DNA of 64,000 nucleotides, taken from Pycnococcus provasolii (Eukaryota > Chlorophyta > Pseudoscourfieldiophyceae > Pseudoscourfieldiales). Shown here one piece after another: positions 54,943 to 62,675 of the stretch; position 1 is the first letter of the stretch, and every line of letters starts with the position of its first letter. The DNA lies in the NCBI GenBank assembly GCA_049487715.1, contig CP150549.1, forward strand, positions 930,001 through 994,000, given 5' to 3'. Made by a program: the position numbers and the translations under genes. The notes under the pieces are model-generated. The model did no database searches, had not been told where the DNA came from, and worked only from the letters and a program-made list of their open reading frames with translations.

Positions 54943-55806
54943 AGTTGAAATTAATTGAAATTCTTTTTTGTAGTTTCTTATGCTGTTGTGTGTGCACGCT
55001 CGGTCTGAAGAGTCGAAGGTGTACAGTACATTGAAGTCACGTTGAAGTCTTCGGAAGTCACACCCGTGCCGCCGAGCAGCACAGCTAGCACAAAAATTGT
55101 TCGTAGCACTACTCTCGGCAAGTCCATGACTAGGGTGGTAGCCCGCGAAAGGAGTCGCGAAAACAGGTCGCAAAAGGAGTGAAGAAGAGGCTGTCGGGAT
55201 AGAGGTGTAAAGGTTAGATCAAGGGGAGATAACGAGATCGTTTGTGCGTCCGGCAACATTGTCCGTGCAAGGAACAACGGCGTTCGTGCAAGGTGAATGC
55301 GAGGAGTTTACCTTCGAAGGCCGAGGCAGCAAGTGGTGAGTTTGCATGTGTTTGATCCCGTTGTTGATGAACCAAGAAAGATCAACCTTCGAAAGAGGCT
55401 CTTCGCGAGGAGACTCGCCCCGAGGTTTATGAGGACGCATCGCCTGAAATCGCATCGTTCGGTCCCACCCTTCGGATCGTTCGGCAATCCATCGCATCGA
55501 CCAGGTCACCTCCCCTGTTCGTTCCCCCCGATGCACACACACCCAACAGGCAACAGGCCACAGGAATTCCTGCCCATGAAGCCCATGATGTGATGGGATC
55601 AGGGATGTGATGTGGCAACAATTCTCGGGACCCTCAAGGCTCAATGCACTTCAGGAGGTGTTCCCCCCCCCCAATTGTTTAATTTCACCTGACCCGATTG
55701 CGGCCGGGGAAAACGCCGGGGGGGGGGGGGGGGGGGGGTATTAAAAAAGTCGTTCCCGGGACGACAAATCCCATTCCGGCCGGGAAAACTCAAAACTATT
55801 CGGCTC
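54943..55806. other. Intergenic, homopolymer runs, one weak minus-strand frame
   Basis: 864 bases. A minus-strand ATG at 55127 opens a 49-codon frame with a signal-peptide-like start (MDLPRVVLRTIFVLAVLLGG), too short to call. A poly-G tract of about 20 lies at 55719-55738 and a poly-C tract at about 55662-55670. No other support for a gene. Confidence 0.5.
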
Positions 55807-57330
55807 ATGTTCATGTCCACAAGCTGCAAGGATATGGGTTTATTGCGCCATAAGGTCCATTTGACTTTGACGTCAACATTAATGCTGTGTTATGCTAATG
55901 TGTTTCCAGGACTATATTTTTATCTCTGTGTATGCTTATGTCTCTTAAGTTATGTCTCTGGTAGGTCTGCGGTGGCTTCTCACACGTCGTCCATTATCTC
56001 GTCTTCGTCTTCACGAGGTTCTTCGTCTTACGAGGTGTCTTCTTTCAGGGGGCTTCCTCGTGGAGTTGGTTTGCTCGCATCGGAATATCATGGTGAACAT
56101 GTGAATAATGTGGATTCTTTCTTAAGAAGTAGGAGTAAGAAGTCGTCACAGGTACCTTTAACGGTAGCTGACGAAGGGGAAGAAGAAGCACCACCGACAG
56201 TGACGAATGAACGTCCTGGGCGGCCAGGAGGTGCAAACGGTGCAGCAGCAGCGTTCGCGTCGCCACGACGGTTAAGGCTTATGCAAGCTCACGCGCATAC
56301 GCACGTGAGACGCACGATGCTCAGCGAACCCACGCAGGACTGCGTGCTCACGGACTGGGGACGGTGGGGAGAGTGCCAATGCACACCTGAACTGCACGGA
56401 CGCAACTCGGTGAAAACAAGAGTGAGATACGTCGACAAGAGCCCGAAAGGAAAGGACGCCAAGCCGTGCGACTGCCTCGTCGACGCAGAGCCGTGTAACT
56501 GCGAAGGACCGCCGCCGCCACCCCTCGTGCCGAACCCGCCGCCACCACCACCGCCACCACCAAGCCCGCCACCAGACTCCCCGCCTCGGCCGCCGCCACT
56601 GCCGCCGCCACAATTGCCGCCGCTGCCGCCACAACCGCCTTCGCCACCGCCGCCGCCAAGCCCACCACCTCCGCCGCGTCCAATCCCACCACCACCAGAG
56701 CTTCCGGCGTCGGCATATTTACTACGGCCGCTCATTCAGGCGCCTTCTAAAGGTATGTCACCGCTGGAACTGTTTTCTCCTCCGCCGCCTGCAGCCGGCA
56801 GTGCAGTGTGGAAGTCAGACGCGGCGCGTTTCGGTGCCCTTGGAGGTGGCGTGGTCTGCGTGCTCATGAGCATCGCGTGCGTGATAGCCACTTCGCTTCG
56901 CCGGAGAAGACAAAAACACGTGGAATTTACAAGCACGATGACATCGCCCGCACCTGAGTTGTCGGCACTTGGATACGGCGAAGACGACGACGACGACGAC
57001 ATCTCGCCGAGAGAAAAGGGTGGCGAAAATGCCGCCCCCGTCGTGCCGTTACCAATGCTTTTCTCGCCGAGAGAAAAGGGTGGCGAAAATGCCGCCCCCA
57101 TCGTGCCGTTACCAATGCTTTTCTCGCCGAGAGAAAAGGGTGGCGAAAATGCCGCCCCCGTCGTGCCGTTACCGATGCATCAACACGACGACGATGACGT
57201 GCCCATGCTGGATCCAGAGTCTCCCGTCGGAGGTGCGCGCAGCAATTGCTTCACCTTCGAGGCTATCGCAAGAACGCGTCGCGTCGTCGTGCGAGAGTAC
57301 GCCGCGAAGGAGACTAACGATACCAACTAA
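55807..57330 (+). CDS. Type I membrane protein with TSP1-like domain, proline-rich stalk and repeated cytosolic tail
   Basis: 507 aa. The N-terminus holds a hydrophobic signal (YFYLCVCLCLLSYVSGRSAV, residues about 37-58). A Ser-rich segment and an exposed domain follow. A thrombospondin type-1-like module lies at about 179-235 (VLTDWGRWGECQC, then NSVKTRVRYVD and CDCLVDAEPCNC). An extended PPPPSPPPP stalk at about 238-305 is typical of green-algal cell-wall or pherophorin-type proteins. A membrane helix (GALGGGVVCVLMSIACVIAT, about 345-366) is followed by an RRRRQKH stop-transfer. The cytosolic tail has three 20-aa repeats (FSPREKGGENAAP(V/I)VPLPML). Likely cell-surface adhesion or wall attachment; this is an inference. 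Earlier in-frame ATGs do not exist; later ATGs at residues 10 and 26 are possible starts. Confidence 0.72.
   Translation: MFMSTSCKDMGLLRHKVHLTLTSTLMLCYANVFPGLYFYLCVCLCLLSYVSGRSAVASHTSSIISSSSSRGSSSYEVSSFRGLPRGVGLLASEYHGEHVNNVDSFLRSRSKKSSQVPLTVADEGEEEAPPTVTNERPGRPGGANGAAAAFASPRRLRLMQAHAHTHVRRTMLSEPTQDCVLTDWGRWGECQCTPELHGRNSVKTRVRYVDKSPKGKDAKPCDCLVDAEPCNCEGPPPPPLVPNPPPPPPPPPSPPPDSPPRPPPLPPPQLPPLPPQPPSPPPPPSPPPPPRPIPPPPELPASAYLLRPLIQAPSKGMSPLELFSPPPPAAGSAVWKSDAARFGALGGGVVCVLMSIACVIATSLRRRRQKHVEFTSTMTSPAPELSALGYGEDDDDDDISPREKGGENAAPVVPLPMLFSPREKGGENAAPIVPLPMLFSPREKGGENAAPVVPLPMHQHDDDDVPMLDPESPVGGARSNCFTFEAIARTRRVVVREYAAKETNDTN
57001..57180 (+). repeat. Three 60-bp tandem coding repeats
   Basis: Units at 57001, 57061 and 57121 are almost identical (differences at the first few and last few bases and one Val/Ile codon). 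They code SPREKGGENAAP-type 20-aa units of the cytosolic tail. Confidence 0.95.
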
Positions 57331-57363
57331 ATCGGTGAATCGGTAAATAATCGCGGTGCGAGG

Positions 57364-57368
57364 TGTAA
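57364..57368 (+). terminator. TGTAA polyadenylation signal of the TSP1-like gene
   Basis: Thirty-four bases after the stop, in the short gap before the convergent CPBP gene. Confidence 0.5.
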
Positions 57369-57390
57369 ACTACATCTGTAGTACAGACTA

Positions 57391-58470
57391 TTAATTCAAC
57401 AGTTGCGTTACAAGTAGGAGCTGTGTTGCATTGTATGCAGCATGTGTCGCGAACGAAGCTCTCCAGCCGCCAAGCCTTCGGTAGCTTATAGCGAAGAGCA
57501 CGCCGAGGATCGCGAGCTGCATAAGAGTTCTGGTGTCATTCACCGCGTGCGCCGTTGAGAACACGAGCGCGGTTGTAAAGTTCGACAGAGGCTTTGGCAC
57601 GCGCGTATCGAAGAGACGGAGTAGAAGGTGGCGGAAGTACAGTTCCTCCGCGAGTGGCGCGCATGCGATGGCGGATATGGCGAACGGCACGACGTCGTCG
57701 GGAAGAATAGAAGTCTGTGATGCGATATCTGCTGTTGACGTATCTCCTGTGGCTAAGACAGCGTCGAATAAAGTGCTCGCCGTGGCAGCGGCGATCCCGA
57801 CGAGTGCGGCACTGTTCGTGTTCAGATTTGACGACGGTTCCGTTGACGCCGGCGCGAGTTTGCTTGCGGTTGCGGCGACTGTCGAAGCTGCGATTGCCGC
57901 GAGCGCCGCCTCGCACGCGAGCGCTGCATATCCGGTGGATATGTCGGGTACTAAAGTACGTGCAAATTCCAGTCCCGTCGGTCCTAATCTTACATAGGCT
58001 GCAAAAAACAAGAGTGCGACGCGCTCCGCTTGAGCCTTATCACTATCAAGCTCGACGTACTCCTCAGATTCAGAAATGACAGAAATGCCATCGGAATTGT
58101 CGACTGAGCCTGACTCCCCGAATGACTCCAACGATGACGAAGAGTCTGATGATGAAGAGGAGTCATCAACACGACGAGAGCGAGACGCCGAGACGTAAAC
58201 TGCCCTTGCAAACTGCCCCGACGACTGGAAACGACATGCACCTTGCACCCGACCCACACCTTGCACCCATTGGAAAGGACACGCACGCCAACAACAAGAA
58301 CAAGAACGAGAACGAGACCAATGACGATGACGATGACGCAACCAATGACGTGTACCAAACGTACCAGTACCAGGCACAAGCTTTCTAAGAGTAGTACTAC
58401 GGCACTGACGGTACGAGCTGAAATGAGCGTGAACGAGGGACAGCGATGGCGTGGATGCGACGACGGACAT
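57391..58470 (-). CDS. CPBP (CAAX/Abi) intramembrane protease, probably plastid
   Basis: 359 aa from the ATG at 58470; the frame upstream to 58686 runs over repeats and is not credible. The N-terminus is Ser/Arg-rich like a transit peptide (MSVVASTPSLSLVHAHFSSY), then a Ser-tract and an acidic spacer. The Rce1/CPBP core has motif 1 EExxxR with E275, E276 and R280 in LAEELYFRHLLL, motif 2 FxxxH with H308 in FSTAH, and motif 3 HxxxN with H343 and N347 in HAAYNATQ. About six hydrophobic helices. All glutamate/histidine catalytic positions are present. In plants, relatives such as SCO4 and BCM-type proteins act in plastid membranes; the substrate is unknown. Convergent with the TSP1-like gene, 60 bases between stops. 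Confidence 0.85.
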   Translation of the reverse strand: MSVVASTPSLSLVHAHFSSYRQCRSTTLRKLVPGTGTFGTRHWLRHRHRHWSRSRSCSCCWRACPFQWVQGVGRVQGACRFQSSGQFARAVYVSASRSRRVDDSSSSSDSSSSLESFGESGSVDNSDGISVISESEEYVELDSDKAQAERVALLFFAAYVRLGPTGLEFARTLVPDISTGYAALACEAALAAIAASTVAATASKLAPASTEPSSNLNTNSAALVGIAAATASTLFDAVLATGDTSTADIASQTSILPDDVVPFAISAIACAPLAEELYFRHLLLRLFDTRVPKPLSNFTTALVFSTAHAVNDTRTLMQLAILGVLFAISYRRLGGWRASFATHAAYNATQLLLVTQLLN

Positions 58471-59269
58471 CGACGTCGAAGTGGCACCACAAAGGGAAAA
58501 AGAAAAAAAAATGGATAAGATATTTTCCCCCGTAGTGGTAATGGGGGGGAGTTTGGGGATCCCGGTCCGGCCTGGTGCGTGCGTGCTTGACGAGTGGCAC
58601 CATAACGCCAGCGCGGTGCCCGTCGTTCTGGAGATGGGCAAGACCGCCACCGCCGCCTGGGCGCTCGCCTCCAACGGAGTGCTCACGTCGTCCGTCGTCG
58701 CGCAGCTGCCGTAGTTCGAGATCCGAAAGTGCGCGCTTCGTACGGACGACGAGCACTCACGATGTTTCCTGTCGCTGAGCGGATTGCCGCACCCGTCCTA
58801 CCACCTCATGACGCATCGTGCGGAATGAGATTCCGCATAAAAATGGATGGCTCCTCGCGCACTTGCGCCACCTGCGGCTGATCACCTTCACGCACGACGT
58901 GACCGCGGCGCTCTGCGAGATGAATGCCAACCTTATTCGCTCGGCTTTTACAGGACAGGAGGGCAAGTACTGGCGCATTCATATTTCGGTTGATCAGGCC
59001 TCTGCCCAGTAATTCCGGTCAAGCTCGACCGCAAGCGTTTTGACGCGTCTTGTAAGGAGGAGTGAACGGCGCGAGCGCCACTCGTGTCGCCCGCGCGATG
59101 ATGCATCGTGTAACCCTAAGTTAAGCTTAGTTTGTGTGCTCAAATGAAACCCTAACCAGAGGTAAAATTTTCGTCCCCCCCGTTCTGATGAGTTCGTGAC
59201 GAGGCCTCCGGAGCCCCCTTTCCGGCTTTTGCATTCGCGCCATGCATCTCGCCGGCGGAAGTACCAGCC
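58471..59269. other. Intergenic with possible gene remnants
   Basis: About 800 bases. It contains the 21-base dispersed repeat (58547-58567), an 8-bp hairpin TGCGGAAT/ATTCCGCA at 58819-58837, and fragments of readable plus-strand sequence (VVLEMGKTATAAWALASNGV near 58620; LITFTHDVTAALCEMNANLI near 58880) that do not join into one frame. These may be a decayed gene or element. An AAACCCTAA telo-box-like motif is at 59147-59155, about 115 bases before the next ATG. Confidence 0.45.
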
Positions 59270-61615
59270 ATGCCGCTTCCGCTGCTGCTTCTGCGTCTGC
59301 TGGTCCTGGTCGTCGTCGTCGTGGTGGTATGTCCATCAGCCTCTCCGGTATTCGTGGGCGCTGCCACCTCTTCAGTTTCAGGTTCATCCTCAGATTCATC
59401 CTCAGGTTCAGGTTCTGAATTTAGCGTGTCGATGTACATGCCCGGCGTCACCACACAACAGACTGATTCGTACATGTGCCTCGCCGTGAAAGTCCCGAAA
59501 ACTGGATACATCACCGCGTACGAACCCAAGGCGAAACAAGAGGTCGTTCACCATATGCTACTGCACGGGTGTCGGGAACCGTACTTACCGAAGGAAAATA
59601 CGCCGTGGCCGTGCGTCATGGGACAGATCTGTGGAAGAGGACAATCAGGTGCTGTGCAGTTTCTGTACGGATGGGGGAAAAACGCACCGCCGCTCAAACT
59701 ACCGGAAGGCGTCGGATTCTCCATGGGTGCACACGACGCAAATACGGGAGAATCCACCGACGGCGTCGAATGGCTCGTCCTGCAGGTGCACTACCTCGTC
59801 GTCGCGGACAAACCCGACTTCAGCGGCGTGCGCATCATGGCAACCACGCAAAGCCAGCCGCTCAAGGCTGGCGTGCTCGCATTCGCTACAGGAGGTTCCA
59901 TCCCGCCGAAAAAGGAGGCGTTCCACGTCATCTCAGACGCCTGCTACGACGACGCCAGGCCAGTTCAGGTGTTTGCTTTTCGCGTGCACGCGCACGGGCT
60001 CGGACAGCTCAACACGCTCAGCCGCGTTGCCGTGGCCTCGGTGGACAATCGGGTCGACTTGGACACCGCGGTGCACGACCTCAGAGAGGAGCCGAACCAG
60101 CTCGTTGGCAGGTCGCCGCAGCTGCCACAGTCGTTCGAGCCGCTCGGCGGTGCACTCGGCGAAAAGTTCCTGCTCACGCCCGGTACTCGGCTGCGCATGA
60201 TCTGCACGTACAACAGCATGTCGAGAGACAAAATCACATACTTCGGATTCAGCGCGTCGCACGAAATGTGCAACGTGTATCTGATGGTGATGGCGACCGA
60301 GGGCGTGAGCCACGGCAACTTCGACCACAAGATTGGAAGCGCGCTGCCTGCGCTGTCCGCAACGCACGCACCGGCGGTGCCGTGGAAGGATGGACTCGTA
60401 GGACCGGATGCGAATCTGCCAGACAACCTTGGGCAAGTGTCAGCCGTCGTCGTGGGATGGAACGCGCACGTCTTCGTGCTCGTGCGGCGTGATATCGCCT
60501 GGGGCAGCTTCGGCGTGAGGCAGGGTGATCGGGTGGTGGGTCAGAGGCCGATGGCGGTGCCCGAGCAGCAAGTGAGTGGCGCAAACCTGTTCTCGTTCCG
60601 CGCGGCGACAACGTCGGGGGCGAAGGCTGAGGCGGATCCTGCCGAGTCAGCACGTGGTGGACTGCTCGATGGCATGCTGCACATGCCTCACGGACTTAGT
60701 CTGACGCCCGACGGGCACCACTTCTGGATTACTGACGTTGCGCAGCACGTCGCGATGAAGGTAACCCGCACGGGTGAGGTGGAAGCTGTGATTGGCGAGA
60801 AGGGAACGAGCGGGCAAGGTGACAAGCTGTGCATGCCCACGCACGCCATCGGGGCTTCGGACGGATCTGTGTACATTGCCGATGGATACTGCAACTGCCG
60901 TGTCGCGCACTTTGGCAAGGATGGATCGCTTCTTGCGCAGTGGCCGCCGAAGTCAGGGCAGGGATTGAGGTTAGGGCAGCAATGCCCCTTCCAGGTTCCT
61001 CACGGCATTGCGGTTGACGAGTGCGCGTCTCTCATTGCGGTTGCGGATCGCGAGAATGCGCGTGTCGTCTGGCTCCGCCTTGTGGGCGACGACTTTGCAC
61101 CTGTGCCTGATGGTGAACTGCCACTACGCGGCATGTCGGCAGAGAGCGCGGGCATTCGCAAGGAGGTGCAAGGGTACCCGTACGCGATCCGCCGTGTCGG
61201 TGGCGGCGACTTCTTCGTGCTCACCTGGGATCGTGGCGGCAGCGGCAATGTTGCCGTGCACCGCGTGTCCGCGCCGCCGAAACATGGGAATGGTGCTCGG
61301 CGCATACGTTTGTCAAATGCCGAATCAGAAGAATCTGCGGAGACTCGACGTGCAAGTGTCATTTCAAGCTGGTCTCTTCCCGGGGTGGACGCCCCTCACG
61401 ACCTTGCGGTGGTCGCATCGCACGATGGCGGTGCGATCGTGTACGTGGCGGAGACGCGAGGATCCGACAGTCGGCTACGTCGCTTCGAGCTGTCCCCGTC
61501 GTCGACGACGATGGGTGGCGTCTCCCGTGCGGGCGACGTTTCGCTTGAGCAGGATCGCAGTGCGCTCGCAAGCAGGCGCGCGGCATTTGCGAAAATCAGC
61601 CACGGCGTGGGTTAG
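59270..61615 (+). CDS. PAM: Bifunctional peptidylglycine alpha-amidating monooxygenase (PHM-PAL)
   Basis: Converts glycine-extended peptides to C-terminal amides in the secretory pathway: a copper monooxygenase (PHM) then a lyase (PAL). 781 aa. Signal peptide (LLLLRLLVLVVVVVVVCPSA), then a Ser-rich segment. PHM copper site H: H94 and H95 in VHHMLLHGC and H174 in LQVHYLV. Site M: H240 and H242 in RVHAHGLGQ and M333 in SHEMCN. These match known PHM ligands in order and spacing. The PAL half has NHL-type propeller blades: MPHGLSLTPDGHHFWITDVA, CMPTHAIGASDG, VYIADGYCNCRVAHFGKDG, FQVPHGIAVDE and LIAVADRENARVVWLRL. No C-terminal membrane helix, so it is soluble, unlike vertebrate PAM. It implies the alga makes amidated peptides. 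TGTAA lies 57 bases past the stop. Confidence 0.93.
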   Translation: MPLPLLLLRLLVLVVVVVVVCPSASPVFVGAATSSVSGSSSDSSSGSGSEFSVSMYMPGVTTQQTDSYMCLAVKVPKTGYITAYEPKAKQEVVHHMLLHGCREPYLPKENTPWPCVMGQICGRGQSGAVQFLYGWGKNAPPLKLPEGVGFSMGAHDANTGESTDGVEWLVLQVHYLVVADKPDFSGVRIMATTQSQPLKAGVLAFATGGSIPPKKEAFHVISDACYDDARPVQVFAFRVHAHGLGQLNTLSRVAVASVDNRVDLDTAVHDLREEPNQLVGRSPQLPQSFEPLGGALGEKFLLTPGTRLRMICTYNSMSRDKITYFGFSASHEMCNVYLMVMATEGVSHGNFDHKIGSALPALSATHAPAVPWKDGLVGPDANLPDNLGQVSAVVVGWNAHVFVLVRRDIAWGSFGVRQGDRVVGQRPMAVPEQQVSGANLFSFRAATTSGAKAEADPAESARGGLLDGMLHMPHGLSLTPDGHHFWITDVAQHVAMKVTRTGEVEAVIGEKGTSGQGDKLCMPTHAIGASDGSVYIADGYCNCRVAHFGKDGSLLAQWPPKSGQGLRLGQQCPFQVPHGIAVDECASLIAVADRENARVVWLRLVGDDFAPVPDGELPLRGMSAESAGIRKEVQGYPYAIRRVGGGDFFVLTWDRGGSGNVAVHRVSAPPKHGNGARRIRLSNAESEESAETRRASVISSWSLPGVDAPHDLAVVASHDGGAIVYVAETRGSDSRLRRFELSPSSTTMGGVSRAGDVSLEQDRSALASRRAAFAKISHGVG

Positions 61616-61672
61616 TTAGTATACAGTACCTTCCTTTCAGGCGGAAGTTTTTTGAAAAACCAAATTGTTGCT

Positions 61673-61677
61673 TGTAA
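61673..61677 (+). terminator. TGTAA polyadenylation signal of the PAM gene
   Basis: TGTAA within CTTGTAAAAT, 57 bases past the stop. Confidence 0.5.
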
Positions 61678-62333
61678 AATCATCATAGACTACATAGTAC
61701 TAGAATACCAACGACGGATTCCCGTGATCAGGGATCTGAGAGTGCGTCCTTCTTCGTCTCGGAGGTCACGAGTCAGTGGAGTCACGAGCGAGACTCGGGC
61801 ACTCGGCCGAGCGAGGAGTTGTTACCCGACCCGGTAAGCCTAAGGGTAGTGGTACTGTACCCTTCGTTAGGGTTACATAGGGTTAGCACGAGCAGGCAGG
61901 AGGAGGTAACCCATCGAGCCTCCATCGGCTGCTACGAAAACGGTGGTAAACTTTACCCGGGTACTGGTAGCGGTACTGGTAGGAAGGCCTTCCTACCTTA
62001 GTCTAAGAAACTACTATGGTGAACTATTTGACTGTTGACCGAGAAAAAGGTGTTTGACCATGACACACGACAGTCCATGCTAACCTTAGACTAGGTGTCC
62101 ATGCTGCCATGACCATGACGCGAGCTCCGTCAAAAAAGAAGGCAAGTGACTACCAAGTAGGAGGTACATACCAAGGAGGTGAACATTTCTCCTCAACCTC
62201 TCCCAAAACCAGAGCTCCCAACCAACCAGAGCTCACAACACACGCTCCAACCAGTCAGGTCACCCTCGTGAAGACAGTCAGCTGTTCTCGTGACAGAAGA
62301 AAACCTGCTCTCTACCATTCTCAAGCAAGCATC

Positions 62334-62440
62334 AAGGGGCCAACAAGTCCAAGTGGCCAACTTCAAGGTGGTGTTCAAGGGGCCAACTTCAAGTTCCAAG
62401 GGGCCAAGTTCAAGTCCCAAGTGGTTTCAAGGCCGGCCAG
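62334..62440. repeat. Imperfect CCAACTTCAAGT minisatellite
   Basis: Units such as GGGGCCAACTTCAAG, TCCAAGTGGCCAACTTCAAG and GGGGCCAAGTTCAAG repeat about five times. Confidence 0.75.
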
Positions 62441-62675
62441 TAAAGTTTACTTACCACTCCACGCCCAAACAAACACTCAACCAGTGAAGGCCTTCTCCAG
62501 AGTCCAGACAAAAGCGCCAAAACGCATCTGCAGTCAGTCTCCGGAGCCCACCCCTCTCGCTCGCAAGAGTTCCATCTGTCCGTCAACGGCCCCCTGTTCT
62601 GTTGGTACATACCTGTGTTGTTGCAAGTCATGTCGTCCGGTCCGTCCGGGTCACATCGGGTCGTCGTCTGCGGCC

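Larger units (their letters stand above)
61616..62675. other. Intergenic with minisatellite
   Basis: About 1 kb before the J-domain gene. TGTAA at 61673-61677 ends PAM. There is a TTAGGG/CATAGGGTTAG patch at 61866-61886. Imperfect units of GGGGCCAACTTCAAG type occur at about 62334-62440. No gene recognised. Confidence 0.6.

Noticed and set aside
55219-55644. 141-codon minus-strand frame
   Set aside because: No recognisable content, crosses ordinary intergenic sequence; no conserved start context.
58471-58686. N-terminal extension of the CPBP protease frame
   Set aside because: Non-ATG start and it reads through a dispersed 21-base repeat; the ATG at 58470 begins a plausible transit peptide.
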